Shown here: positions 1-12,602 of the stretch, in pieces
Layout: each line of letters opens with the position of its first letter
Position numbering within the stretch: position 1 is the stretch's first letter
From: Sacculina carcini
Lineage: Eukaryota; Arthropoda; Thecostraca; Sacculinidae
Length of the DNA stretch: 64,000 nucleotides
Reading direction: 5' to 3'
Assembly (NCBI GenBank): GCA_916048095.2
Contig: OU696594.1
Coordinates: 5,958,781 to 6,022,780, forward strand
Made by a program: the position numbers and the translations under genes
Notes under the pieces: model-generated
What the model saw: the letters and a program-made list of their open reading frames with translations, nothing else
Databases searched by the model: none
What the model was told of the DNA's origin: nothing

Positions 1-1533
1 CGGCGTGGCCTGCGTGAGCGGCGACTTCCCGGCTGTTTGCGGCAGGGTGCTGAAGAGCACTGGAGTCGACGGGAGCATAGTGGATGCTGGGGTCGAAGTG
101 TTGTGCCCTGTCGCGGCAGCCGGTGATGAAGAGGACGGCAGGCTGCGGCGGAGCACTGAGGAGCACGGGCGAGGCGGGAGCGTGGTGGATGCTGGGGCCT
201 GCCGTGTTGTGCTTCGCCGCAGCCAAGATGTGTGCATCTGGCGGAGGCCGTCGTCGAGTTAGGTTTTTTTTTATTGGATCGCTTGATTCACGTTTATCGT
301 ATTGTCTGTTCTTAAGTTAAGTTTGTTTCTGTAAAAACAGGTGGAGGTGTAGCGTGATCGTGTGCAGTGAGAGTGTGCGTGTGTGAGTTTGTGTCTGAGT
401 GTGTCAGCGTCTCATTGTGTCTGTGTGGTCGTGTATGGTTTTATTGTGTACGGCGTGCGAGTGTGTGAGCGAGTGTGTATAGTTGTTTCGGTATGTGTGT
501 GTGTGTGTGTGTGTGTGTATGCGTTTGTGAATTGTCCATGCCCCGCAGCGGCGAGCGAGTGACCGGCTCGCCGCTGATTGGTTGTTGCGGCGGGTGAGGA
601 CTGTGCGTGTGTATGTGTGTGTGTGTGTGTCCGTGTGTGCTCCCGTGTGACACGGTGTGAGCTAGGAGTCGTGTTTGAGATGTTGTCGGGAGTGGTGTAA
701 CGTCTTGTGGGCGCGCGTGGAGCAGTGATGCCCCACGAGCGCCTGTCTGAATATATCTTTGTTGATTTATGTTTTCTACAGATCTAATGGAGTATATATA
801 GGACATAATTCAGTTTTTGTCGATAACAGTATGTATAAAACATCGCCATTAACAGTATGCAACAACAGGTAACAGTATGTAAAAGAACACCGCCCAGAGT
901 CGACTCTAGCCAGACTCGAATCTGCCCAGGTTCGATTCTGTGAGTCGACTCTAGCCAGACTCGTCTTCGCAAAAAAATTTTTCATCGCTTTTATCGCTTT
1001 TGACGTAGTTATATTGAAACTGATCTATCTGTCATTAGTGGTGGATCAATGTAATCTTGCAGTTGTGTTTCTATACACACTATTTCAAATGACCGTTGAT
1101 TTAGAATGGTATCAAGTTACAGTAATTTCCCCTAACGTTACTGCCAAGAAAGTGCTAGTTGAATCATGTGAAATAAAATTTCGGTGAAACAAGGAAGGCC
1201 CGAAGTGAATTTATATTATAAATAAAGCGTAAAACCTGCAGTTTAGTGATACACAAATTTAATATTTGTATTGATTATTATGTTTCTGTTTGTTTTATTT
1301 TTAAAGAATCATATATTGTTGGTCGTTGTTATTTAGTAAATAATATTTTTATTTAATCTTGTTTGTTTCTTTCTACTGAATCATGTTTATTGTTGGCTGT
1401 TATATATTGAACTCGATTTGTATTCACTCGTATGTTGATTGATATTCATTCACATATTCAGTTATATTTGTTATTATTTAATAATATTTATTTTTGTTGT
1501 AACTTCTTGAATTATCTAGTATTTTCTCATCGA
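1..1533. other. Intergenic, GT-rich then AT-rich
   Basis: No exon with both splice signals and a recognisable product was found. The first 750 bases are GC-rich and GT-rich with short (GT)n runs near 495-520 and 605-630. Around 896-966 a block of about 23 bases (gagtcgactctagccagact and neighbours) occurs twice. From 970 on the DNA is AT-rich with no clear signal. Confidence 0.5.
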
Positions 1534-1740
1534 CAGTGGCGGCGCCAGGATGTTTACGATGGGGGGCTGAGGGAGGGCTAAGGGAAAAGTTGTGGGGGTT
1601 TGTTAGGTGGAAGTTGTGGGACAACAAAGTTTCATTTACAGTTGTAAGAAATTTTAATGTTCATTTGGGGGAAGCTTAGGGGAGGGCTTGGCATATTCTG
1701 GGGGGCTCCATCCCCCATGACCCCCTTGGTGCCGTCACTG
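1534..1740. mobile_element. hAT-type MITE with 8-bp target duplication
   Basis: The 207-bp element starts CAGTGGCGGCGCCAGGATG and ends with the imperfect complement CCCCTTGGTGCCGTCACTG, giving terminal inverted repeats. It is flanked by ctcatcga on the left and ctcttcga on the right, an 8-bp target duplication with one mismatch, as expected for hAT insertion. There is no coding capacity, so it is non-autonomous. A relative with the same termini lies at 28594-28834. Confidence 0.8.
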
Positions 1741-2161
1741 CTCTTCGAGCTTTCTTTCTAGGTCTTTTGAGCCTTTACGGACCACCGCAATGTGATAATA
1801 TTTGTCTTGCACATTTTCCATGTTACTGGATTTGCCTGTACTCAATTACGCCAGTACTTTTTAGCGCACATAAATGCAGTGGAAAGCCGTACGTTTCACA
1901 CTGGGGCACTCGGGCACACATAGGTGTTCCGTCTGGATCAATGCGACACCCAATATCTATTTATTGACTATAAAACTTCTTGTGCAAGTACAGTCACAAG
2001 TACAAGTACATTTTATGAATTTAACACTGAAAAAAGTTTTTCCATATACAATCCATAATTTTAGTGTTTTTGTGAAGTTAATTTTGAAGTAAATTCAATA
2101 AGAAAAATATGTAGAATCGATTTTGAACAATCACACTCGATTCTTTGAACCGACCAGTGGA

Positions 2162-2914
2162 ATGGCCTCTGGGATGAACACTGGCGCCGGGGCAATTGAT
2201 GAGTCTGCTGAGCGACCCTCGGGCAGCGGCGGTGGCAGACGCGGCGGCGACTTGAGACCAATCTTCGATTGGGACTTCCAGCAGGCGTGCGTGACGCGCG
2301 TGCTCATGTATGTCAACAGTCGCGACATGTTGGGCAGTCAGCGCCAACTGACCGCCAAGGAGCTGACCAAAATCACGCCGCGTCTCTTCGACGACATTCT
2401 TCTCTTTGTCTACGCCTTCTTTAGTCCCAACGTGTCGCTCAACAGTGAGAAACGCGAGGAAGAGGTACGCCTATATTTGCCTAATTTGCTCGTTTTTATG
2501 ATGTCAATGTGCCTGTCTGTTTTGTCATGTTAGTGCCTAAAAATCCGGTGCTTAATGATGCTGATACTGTGTCTGTGTGTGTATGGTGATTGATACTGTG
2601 ACTGTGTGTTATGCTGCCAGGTTCCGTCTCTGCTCGCTGCTCTATTATACCCTGGCCAGCTGAGCAAGAGCCACTTGAAGACAATCGGCACGATGTCCAG
2701 TTGGCCTCACTTGATCGCCATGCTTGACTGGCTGTGTCAAACAGTGCTAATTGCCACTGGTCATAACAACTACTCCAAACTGCTCACTCAACAAATCAAC
2801 GAGGACGGTACGAGTACTCTCACACTCTCTCCTATCTCTCTTTCTCTGTCTGTCTGTCTGCTTGCTAGTCAGTCTACGTGCTGTGTTGTTCACTGTCACA
2901 GTGTAATATTTGCT

Positions 2915-2949
<35 letters not shown>

Positions 2950-3999
2950 CACGCGGTCGCAGTTAATTGCTTGATGGCAGATGTGTAACTTGCTCGGTTG
3001 AAGTGGTCGTGTTGTACGATTGTGCTGTAGCAATGCTGTAGCACGCCACTGATTTTGAAGAAAATAACAACAAACGTCTCAATTCACTGTATTATATTTT
3101 CCTTTATACACATATATTTCATTTTTCATTTATTGAATCATTTATATGGCGTAATCTCTACGCACAATGTGTCTCAGATGCGCAGATAGTACAATGTTTA
3201 CAATGCGGCATTGTACAAACAAACACACATACATGTACAAATATTCACTAGGGTATATACACACACACACACACACATTCGGCGTGGTGCGGAGTTATCA
3301 CTGTCACTGTCAGGTCAGTTGGGATTATTCGGTATTTCGGCCAGCTGAACATCATGTATAGCCAAAAGGATCACATGCACATATACAAGTATATCCCGAC
3401 ATTGTGTGTGTGTATGTGTGTGTATATAACGAGTGTTTTGTCAATCAACGAGCAGCGTTGGCTCGATACATCGTTGCCATTTTATCATGCTATTTCTCAT
3501 AATGTCCTGTTACATGAGTGCGTGTGGCGAACAAATATACAAACACTCAATTCTGCTTCTGAACACTTGACACTGTGTGTGTATGTGTGTGTGTGTACTC
3601 ACCTATTTGTACTCAGCTATTTGTTTAGCACAGGAGATGAGCTGTGCTCGTGCTGTCCTGTCTCCCAGTTAACACTCTAGTAACCTATCTTTCTTGAAAT
3701 TCCCAGTATTTCACACACTATCCAGTCTTTGTTTAAATGCTCCTACGCTTTTAGCTCCTACAATATCCTCCCCTAACTGATTCCAGACATCAACACACAC
3801 CTGTATATGGGAAACTATACTTGTTAACATCTCTCAAACATCCAGTCCTTTCCACTTTTTCCGATGACTCCTCTTGCCTGAATTATCCAAAACTATACAC
3901 TTATCCCTATCTAACTTTTACATACACATTCTGTCTAAATCAAGTCTAATCTATGTCTTATCATTATACGTCTAAATCAAGTGGCCCCTCAGTCTACGT

Positions 4000-4084
<85 letters not shown>

Positions 4085-4558
4085 GGTTCAGTTCACGTGC
4101 GGGCAGTGTGGAGCACACTCGTATAATGTTCACAGACCAGTTGTACGGCCGCTGGGTGGTGAGCCCGGACGACCTGGACGTACAGGCCGAGCAGCGTCGC
4201 TTCGCCGAGCAGCTGTGTTGTGCCAACACCACCGAGCAGCTGGCTCAAATGCGTGCCGACAACGCCCAGCTGCTGGCCAATCTGCCTCCTCTGGCAGCTG
4301 CCGAGCAACAGCTGCAGGGAACGGGCAATTGTCGGCAGCTGCTCGAGACATATATGAATATCAGCACGTGCAAGAACGTGCGTCAGCTGCGTCTCACGCA
4401 CGTGCGTCTCAAACACGTGCGTCTAACTCAGCACGTGCAAGAGCTGCGACAGCTCAAGGAGGACAAGACGTCTGAGCTGCATCTGTTGAACGCTCAGAAT
4501 GCAATGCTGGCGTCCCGCGTGCAGGCATGTCCACCAACATGTATATGTGTCTCTCTGT

Positions 4559-4627
<69 letters not shown>

Positions 4628-4847
4628 AACAAGTGTATATTATCATACAATACAACTCGGAAAAATTGCCGAAAAAAGAAGAAAAGTATTTGATGCAATT
4701 TTTGGTCATCATCAAAAGAGAAACTGGATAATTACACATAAATAAACACAAAAATCAACTGTAATTTGTTTGGCATTAGAAACCGGCCGATCCGTGTGCG
4801 TGCATGTACGCTTATTGTGGTTTGATCTTCGGCAACATCACGTATTC

Positions 4848-4916
<69 letters not shown>

Positions 4917-6012
4917 TGTGTGTCACAGACGGCGGAGTTGCGAGTGGCAACTCTGCGTGAGCGAGTTGCCACTCAAGAGATGTCTTCCTCTGACGTGGAG
5001 CGTATCTCGCGCCAGAAAGCGGCTATTATCGCTGAAACTGCACGCGTAAATCGCGAGTGTGACGAGGTTAGTGTGTGTATGCGCGTGTTGTGGCATTGTA
5101 TTATGGTCGTGTGTTACAACCGGAGATTACATTACTTTAAGAGTTTCGTGTATCAGGGAAGAGAGACAGTATGTATGTGTATATATCAGTTCGCTTCACT
5201 TATATGCATCATATGTTATGGGTTCTAGTTGGCGTTTTCATCCCACTTGTAGATTGTGTGTGTTAGTGTATGTATGTGTGTATGTGTGTAAATGTGTGCA
5301 TATATGTGTAGTAATAAATGTATATATGTTTTGTAATTTAATACCAATATAGTTTGCACTATTTTATTCTTATTTTATTTGAATAAAAAGAATGTTTAAC
5401 CTAGTTATTTGATTAATAACATAGCACACATTTAATATAAATGATACTTGAATGAATCTATTATTTTAACTGTATATATAATACTGCTATTTAATTTATT
5501 ATGTGTTTATATTCAAGTTTCCTCTATATTAAATCCTAGTGTTCAATCTATTTTATTTTCTGGTGTGTGTGTGTGTGTGTGTGTGTGAGTCAGTTGAGTG
5601 AGCGCGTGGCCGAGTTGGAGGTGAATGTGAGTACAGTTCGTGCCAGCATTGACACCAAGTGTCGCCAGCTGTTGGACGATGTGTCGGCCATCTCGGAGGC
5701 CGGTGGTGTCGGCGACAATGTCGAAAATCTTGCCGTGATCCTGCGAGGAACCGTCTCTTCCATGATTCAACAACTCAACTGCAAACTACACACACTCGAG
5801 GTACACTGTCCCTCTGTGTTTGTGTTTTTTTCCGTTTGTATGTGTATGTGTGTCTGCCTGACTGTTTGTATATTTTTCTCGCTGAGTGTCTGTAAATGTG
5901 TGTGTATGTGTGTGTTTGTGTATATATGACTGTGCGTGTACATTTTGTGTCTACACAACGATATTTGTTTAGGTGTAGGGCGCTATATAAATATCTACCT
6001 AATGTAATGTAA

Positions 6013-6058
<46 letters not shown>

Positions 6059-6872
6059 CTCTTCTTGTCTACTAGGTCTATTATAAATTGTTTGTGTGTG
6101 CATCTATGTGTCTCTCTATCTTTTTTATGTATGTCTTCCCATTGTATGTTCTGTCTGTGTATTGTTCTGTGAGTTCCGCTATCTGTGTTTGTGTGTCCCT
6201 TTCTGTCTATGTGTGTGTTGCGTTCAGTTTTGTTTGCATTAATGTATTGTTTTGTGTGTTGTCAATCTGAGCTTATGTCCTTGTATGACTGATGTGTTGT
6301 CTAAATGTGTTATCTGTTGTGTAGTTTTAATATTCTATCTGTAAACGTGCATGTATTGTTTATTTTGTGCGTTTATGTACTTATCTATTGTGTTTATGTG
6401 CGTGTGTGTGAGTGTCCTTGTCCCCCTCTCTCTTTATTTATTTGTGCGCGCGTATGTGTTTCCTGTTCTTGTGTATGTTTGTTGTCCCATTCTATGTCCT
6501 GTCTGTGTATTGTGTGTTTTTTGTTTTTTGTTTTTTTTTCTTTCTGTGACTGTTGTGTTGTGTTCTCTGTATGTTAATCTGAATCTATGTCTATGTGTGT
6601 ATGTGGTGTTGAGTTGTGTTATTTATATCTGTGTGTCTATTGTATGATGTTTCTCGCCTATCTGAGTGTATGTCCCTGATTGTCTGCTGTGTTGTCTTCA
6701 GTGCTGTCTGTCTGATATGCTGTCATCCTCAATAGGTATGTGTGTGCGTGTGCTCTTGTCTCTTATGTATGGAAGTGTGATTTTCAGTGTATGTGCACTC
6801 GTCTGTTTTCTTTCTGTTTGTATGTGTGTGAGTTGGTGTGTGTGATTGTTAATGTGTATGTCCTTTGCTTGA

Positions 6873-6925
<53 letters not shown>

Positions 6926-7132
6926 CGTGCAGCGCCTTAGAGACCCTCTAGGTGTAGGGCGCTATATAAATATCTTAATGTAATGTAATGTGTGTGTGTG
7001 TGTGTGTTACATAGTGAGCAGGAGGTGAAGGACTTGCGCATGCTCGATCTCGAGTTCAAGGCGCGCATGGAGGAGTGTTCTATCATCAAAAGAGAAACTG
7101 GATATTTACACATAAATAAACACAAAAATTAA
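2162..7132 (+). CDS. NDC80: Kinetochore protein NDC80/HEC1, C-terminus apparently truncated
   Basis: NDC80 is the outer-kinetochore subunit that binds microtubules through an N-terminal calponin-homology (CH) domain followed by a long coiled coil. Exons: 2162-2464, 2621-2807, 4085-4524, 4929-5066, 5594-5800, 7019-7132; all phases agree. The CH domain covers about residues 28-165; DLRPIFDWDFQQACV and SWPHLIAMLDWLCQ match the family. A coiled coil rich in Gln, Leu and Arg follows; SSSDVERI matches the conserved ADIERI segment. Exon 3 leaves through a GC donor (CAG|GCATGT), required by frame. Exon 6 starts with QEVKDLRML, then runs into an interspersed repeat that supplies 17 codons and a stop, giving about 462 aa against about 640 in vertebrates. 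I found no later exons for the missing coiled coil. Either the gene is truncated or the last exons lie elsewhere. Identity is firm; the 3' end is not. Confidence 0.85.
3595..3985 (-). mobile_element. LINE 3'-end relic in NDC80 intron 2
   Basis: The + strand reads tactcacctatttgtactca and then a T/C-rich stretch typical of the complement of a degraded non-LTR reverse transcriptase C-terminus (blocks such as tgctcctacgcttttagctc). A related segment, containing cacaggagataacctgtgtt on the minus strand, lies at about 37665-37725. No open frame is left. Confidence 0.45.
4000..4081 (+). repeat. (GT)n microsatellite abutting NDC80 exon 3
   Basis: An essentially pure run of about 40 GT units ends directly in GCAG, the 3' splice site of exon 3, leaving no conventional polypyrimidine tract. 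Other long (GT)n tracts in this gene are at about 4560-4623, 4854-4916, 6014-6053, 6870-6926 and 7225-7278. Confidence 0.95.
4711..4916. repeat. Interspersed repeat with (GT)n tail, copy 1
   Basis: A block of about 145 bases beginning catcaaaagagaaactggat and ending before a long (GT)n tract is almost identical to 7085-7225. On the minus strand both copies hold the same short open frame (for example VAEDQTTISVH and MPNKLQLIFVFIYV), so the unit could be the end of a longer transposon. This copy sits in NDC80 intron 3, just upstream of exon 4. Confidence 0.8.
5966..6013 (+). repeat. LINE/SINE 3'-tail fragment
   Basis: The sequence gtgtagggcgctatataaat followed by atctacctaatgtaatgtaa is the typical 3' tail of CR1/L2-type LINEs and SINEs that use them. 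A near copy lies at 6945-6990. It continues into a (GT)n tract. Confidence 0.55.
6945..6990 (+). repeat. LINE/SINE 3'-tail fragment, second copy
   Basis: The same gtgtagggcgctatataaat tail as at 5966, followed by taatgtaatgtaatg and then (GT)n, just before NDC80 exon 6. Two tails within 1 kb of one intron suggest repeated insertion of one element family. Confidence 0.55.
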
Positions 7133-7228
7133 CTGTAATTTGTTTGGCATTATAAACCGGCCGATCCGTGTGCGTGTATGTACGCTTATTGTGGTTTGAT
7201 CTTCGGCAACGCCACGTATTCCTGTGTG

Positions 7229-7278
<50 letters not shown>
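7085..7278. repeat. Interspersed repeat with (GT)n tail, copy 2
   Basis: This is the second copy of the unit at 4711. Its first 48 bases are read in frame by NDC80 exon 6 and provide the stop codon at 7130-7132. Like copy 1 it ends in a long (GT)n tract. The two copies differ at only a few positions, so they are recent or conserved. Confidence 0.8.
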
Positions 7279-7281
<3 letters not shown>

Positions 7282-9650
7282 CTTGAAATGTCAGAGATAT
7301 TTTCGGGAAATTTTTCAGTGTGTGTGTGTTAGTGTTTGTGTGCTTATTCACAAGCAGTTCATGTGTATGCGTGTATGTATATGTGCGTGCATGTATGTAA
7401 CTAATATTAAAATGTTGTGATGTTGATCTTCGTCGTTCGGCTTATCGTGATGTCTTGATAGTTCCTCTTGATGTTGTGGCCGCGATAACAAGTAATGATC
7501 ACCCAGTCGAAGTTGAATTGTATATTTTCAGCAATCAGTCAATCTACCTTAAAGCTATTCTTGAATTCTTGAGTCCTACCTCTTTATTCTGAGTCCTAAT
7601 TCTTGCTATTCTTGAGTCCTACCTCGCACGTCGCTAGTCTAACTAAACCAAGCCAACCCAGGCACCAAGCACAGCCCAAGCCAAGCACCGCCAAGCACCG
7701 CCCCCTATTCTTAGTAAACCCCGGTTTATATACCTACGAACACACGTCGTTGGCACCATATAGCACAAGCAATGCCAGCTGACCAAACAGCGCGAACTAC
7801 ACAACCGGGACACAAGCTATTTCTAAACATGTTCTGACTGTACATACGCGTGTTACCACGATCTGCTCAGCCAAGTCAGACACACAAAAAAGATAATTAA
7901 TCAACAGTCACACGCTGCCAAGCATATCAGGCGCAGTGTACTACTGACGCCACCCTAACACATAAATTAGCCTAGCGACAGCTGCACAAGCAGGCCGTGA
8001 AAGAACGCGAAAGTAAACTGAGAAAGAGAGAGAAAGAAAACTGAGTAAACTGACAGATAGAAAACTGGTCTGATTATAACTTTGATATATCACAGCTGCG
8101 AGGTCTTTTAAACGAATGTGAACACTAGACACAATCACGGCCATCAAAGCCAACGGCTCTACTGAATCGTGATAGTTGCAATTATAGCAAACTGCCAGTC
8201 ATTATTTGCCGGGTTTCCACTTCAGGGTAGGACTGAGGCATAATTCTGATCAGTGATTATACAGCGCCATTTCTCACCATACACACATACCCCACAAGTA
8301 TGTGCATACAGCATTGTGCGTCTGTAATAATCAACTGTCACATCGAGTCGACAGGGCCGTACATAACACACACAGGCACATCCTGTGTCACCAGCCAATT
8401 ACTGGTGAATTCAGGCACATTAACTGTCCTTTTTCGATGTTTGCCTCATCCCAATAGTTTTGTGTTATTCCTGCAGCATTAATAACTGACAGCTCCAGCA
8501 TACAGTATTTGCCAAAATATTGGACAGCTTGGTCAAAAGTGAGGTTTTAAAATTACTCAGACCAGTAATCTTTACATTTTCAGAAATAATTATTAGCTAT
8601 AACCCTAACTAGTCATAACGACCCATTTCACCTAAGTTTTCAAGTGTGTATATCAAAGTACTTAAACATACAATTGTAGGCGCTGTACGCTTGCATATTT
8701 TACTTATTTGTTCATGCGTCATGGTAATTAATGTATTGTGTTATTTTAAAGGTGCACTGCTGTTTATATTTATATGTGTGTTATGATGTATGAATGTTTT
8801 ATTTAATATCACTATATAAACGCACAAGCATACATGTCTATATTTGCGGAACATATGTTATTGCATGTATATGCGCCTACACAATTATACAACGAAATAA
8901 TATTCTAGATTAGCGCAGGTCTATGTCTATCGCATAAATTAATCGCAACTAACACAGTAACTTAAAATCTAGAACAACCCGAATCTATATCTCACAAATC
9001 TACATGAGAAACTAACTTAGTTGTAATTAACACAAGGTTATGGACATAAGGTTACGGTTACCTGGCTATAAAATTAACACAATTAATTCTAACTAGCTCA
9101 ACACATTATACATATAAAATGGGCGATATATCGTGTTAATAAAACCATTTGTCGCCGACCACGAACGCGTCCACGGCTCGATCCAAGCAGGTGGTGTTGA
9201 TCTTGAATTACATCAGGCAGAGGTCGTACACCGGCGGGGTATACTGTGTCGACTCGTAGTCCACGCGCTGCTTCACCAGTCATACAGCTGCTGTCGTCGT
9301 TGTGCGCAAACGCCTGCAGCACTTCGTTGTCAATAGCGTTGATTAATATTCGACCATCCTCCATGATTACTCGTCCCCATCTTTATCGCAGTTGTCTTTC
9401 ATGTTGATCGGTGGACCGCTGGTGTTGTCTCGGCTCGTGTTGATGATGAATTCGGCATTGACTCATCTCAGTCCGCTAATTGTTTTCTTTTTCGTTGTTA
9501 GTAGACTGTCAGTTCAGAACACGGTTGATCAGGGGGTCCAGCACACTGTTGACTCGATTTCGCCTCTTCAGACCGAAAAACGGACAATTCTCGCCAGTGA
9601 CTCATTGTTCTGTGTCGGTGTGGTAGCAGGATTGAGACAGGAAATTGAAT
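7279..9650. other. No gene recognised
   Basis: The stretch is mostly AT-rich. Short direct repeats (cttgagtcctacctc twice near 7565-7625; ccaagcaccg near 7680) are the only structure seen. A minus-strand ORF at 9098-9364 is GC-richer but matches nothing I know and has no supporting exons. Confidence 0.4.
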
Positions 9651-9659
9651 GAAAAACGC

Positions 9660-9932
9660 ATGCAAACCACTGGACCGATTTTAATGAAACTTGGTTCCTT
9701 TAGGGTAAAATGAATGCAAGAAGGTCATAGGCTAGGTTTTTTTTACCTCTGAGGTCATTTTAAAGGTCATTGAGGTCATTTGTGTCTGTCTACCCTATCT
9801 CCTCCTAAACCACTGGACCGATTTTGATGAAACTTGGTCCCTAGGGGTCAAATGAATGCAAGAAGGTCATAGGTGAGGTTTTGTTGACCTCGGTGGTCAT
9901 TTTCAAGGTCATTGAGGTCATTTGTGTCTGTT
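9660..9932 (+). repeat. Tandem duplication of about 135 bp
   Basis: Two copies start aaccactggaccgattttra and share aatgcaagaaggtcatagg and aaggtcattgaggtcatttg. The ccactggaccgattttgatg type of motif is widespread in invertebrate transposon-associated repeats, so this is probably part of a DNA transposon or Helitron. No transposase was seen. Confidence 0.6.
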
Positions 9933-10970
9933 TGATGGCTTTTTTTGTTTGTTTGTCGATGGATTTTTCGTCGTTCACGTTTTCCGCCAAACGCTGCCGC
10001 CGTCGGTTTTTGTTTTGTCGGCGGCAGCTCGCATCTCGCCTTCACAACAATCTTCAAAAGAAATCTTCGAAGAAGGAAGAACCAGAAGAAATTAAAAAGA
10101 GACAGTCATCTCCCCCGCCGGCCTCATCCCGCGGATTCGGCCCCATCCCGCGGATGTAATCTGTCCATAATGTGTAGTTGTTTTAGGATTTCAAGGCCGA
10201 ATTGGGGGTATGCAGCTTGGGATCAGGTTTGTGGCCAGACAAAGCTGCACGACTACTTAATTTTGTTGTAACAATAGACTCATTTGTTGTTAAACGCTTG
10301 TGGCGTGTGTGTGGTACTTTGACCGCCTCTGCGTATTTTGACCTCTTGTTGTGCGAGTGTGTGTGTGTGTGTTTGACTGTAAGCTCGCAGTTGTACAAGG
10401 TGTATGCACGCGCGTGTGTTGGTTATAGCATTGGTGTTTATACTGTGTATGCTTGTTTGGGTGTATCCTAGCGTTGTAGTAATGGGTATGTTGCTGTTAC
10501 GTTTGTTCGTTCACCTTGTGAGGTTACTGGTCACACTGTGAGGTCAGTGACCTATAAGTCAAGTGCATTATGTGTGTACGCGTGAGAGGCCAGCCAGTCG
10601 GAGCGTGTGATTGACAAGAAGCGGCTGGTCGTGCGGCGTTGTGTTGCATTTTAGTGACAGTATTAATGAGTTTGTCTGTTTGAATATATCCGTAGTGTAT
10701 TTATCGGCCGTGTGGTTGGAACCAGCCAACACGCTGTGTTAAATCTATCAGTCGTCGGTGGAAATGACATGGTCTTGAATAAACGGTTTCATCTTTTGAA
10801 ATGTTGACACTACATATTTGAAAAAATAGATCATCGTGTAGAAGACAAAATTTCCAATCTGTGGATATAAAAATTGTAAATTCTGTTGAGCAGTTTTCCT
10901 CAAACCCGTGGCATAATATCCCAAAAATGCGAAAAACTCGTTTGTGCACACACACACAGAATAACGTTTT

Positions 10971-11027
<57 letters not shown>

Positions 11028-11536
11028 ATGTTTTTTGTGTTTTTTTCATGCACATAAACAAAATACAATAATACAAAGACAATGAACAAACAACAATAAA
11101 CAAGACAAGACAACAATAAACAACAAATAATAAACAATCAAACAAGACGTCCCTTCATCGGTACAACCCCCTGTCAACATACACACACACACACACAAAC
11201 TCATAGACGTCTTCCATGTACATTTTCAACGTGCGCATAATGAAATAAAAAAAAAGCCAATATAATAGATAAAACTCATTTTTGGTAAAAATAAATACAC
11301 ACTAGCATGATACAATTACAGACAATTACATTACGATAAAAATAATAATAATATGAGGAAGACACGGTTATTACTGAAACTGCCGTCTTATGCACCCCTA
11401 TTGTCAGTGAACTACAGTGTTCACTGAAATCACCGCTTCACCAGTACACTATTACACCATAAATACCACGCATCAAATGACATATTCACGTTCACACTGT
11501 CAATACACGTACACATTCTCACTACTTCCATACTGT
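9933..11536. other. No gene recognised; (AT)n at 10973-11023
   Basis: A (TA)n run of about 25 units lies at 10973-11023, after a short (CA)n. ORFs here (for example 9945-10271) lack splice support or recognisable domains. Confidence 0.45.
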
Positions 11537-11700
11537 CCATGTTGTTTCTCTGTTGTTGTTTGTTTGTTTGCAACACTGTCCATGTTGTTTCTCTGTTGTT
11601 GTTTGTATGTTTGCAACACTGTCCATGTTGTTTATCTGTTGTTGATTGTATGTTTGCAACACTGTCCATGTTGTTTCTCTGTTGTTGTTTGTTGTTTGTA
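11537..11700 (+). repeat. Minisatellite, 43-bp unit, about 3.7 copies
   Basis: The unit begins ccatgttgtttctctgttgt and recurs at about 11537, 11580, 11623 and 11666 with few changes. The long ORFs on both strands here are by-products of the repeat. Confidence 0.85.
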
Positions 11701-12116
11701 ATGAATAATATGTATTCTTTCACATTCATGCTCGTGGTCGTTCGTGACCTAGATCTGAGGTCACGGCAGGGGTCACTGACCTCACCAGCTATACCTGACA
11801 CCACCGCAGTTACGAACCCTTTCTCATAGCACTTTCTAGCACCTGACTGCTGACCGCTACACTCATACAATAAATAACCACACAGCAGATACACAATCAC
11901 AACACATTAACACTAATAATACACAACACAACCTCAATCACTCATTTCTCAAGCTCCATTGATCCACTGATAAACTTATCACACATTGTGTTCCTTACAC
12001 TAGCAACTACATACAAGCAAACATTCACTCACATAAATACACAAACTGCTACAGCGAACTGTGAAATTCACCAACACCAAATGAAATATATAACCAGTAA
12101 GGCGCCGTGTTCGGCG

Positions 12117-12542
12117 ATGAACGAGCGAGCGCGAAGCTATCATATGTAATCAAACTTTGTCGTAAATGCATTTGTCTACGTGCATGGGCAAAGTTTTCTG
12201 CTAAATTATAAGAGGGCATAGGGCACGTGCCACGTGCCACACTGGGCACTGACATAATTCGGCATGGTCTCATTCGCGGCAAGAAGGATGAGGCTACCCA
12301 ACAAAAAAATGCATCTTAATCGGACTTATGGTTCCAGAGATATAAGCCTCTGAAAAGCGTGACCACGGCCGCTCATACTCATTTTTCTAGTAACGCCAAG
12401 TATGAACACGCTCGCTATCGCTCGCTCGTAATTATACAGAAATAGATGTACACATCGTATAATATATAATTATACAGAAATAGATGTACACAGCGTATAA
12501 TATAAAATTATACAAAAGCAGATGTACACATTGTATAATAGC
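12117..12542. repeat. Inverted AGCGAGCG ends plus a three-copy tandem repeat
   Basis: aacgagcgagcgcgaagcta near 12120 and its rough complement ctatcgctcgctcgt near 12412 could be ends of a foldback element of about 310 bp. Next to it, at 12430-12542, a unit of about 36 bp containing acagaaatagatgtacaca is repeated three times with drift. Confidence 0.45.
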
Positions 12543-12602
12543 CGACATTCACCTGTTTTATCTTCAGTCAGCTGTTTGTTTGCGCTGTCTACGTCTCAAA
12601 TT

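Noticed and set aside
9098-9364. Minus-strand ORF starting MEDGRILINAIDNEVL
   Set aside because: Somewhat GC-rich and protein-like, but no known family, no splice partner and no clear start context, so it is not called as a gene.
11430-11900. Minus-strand 156-aa ORF
   Set aside because: It crosses the 43-bp minisatellite, giving NNRETTWTVLQT-type repeats; no independent coding support.
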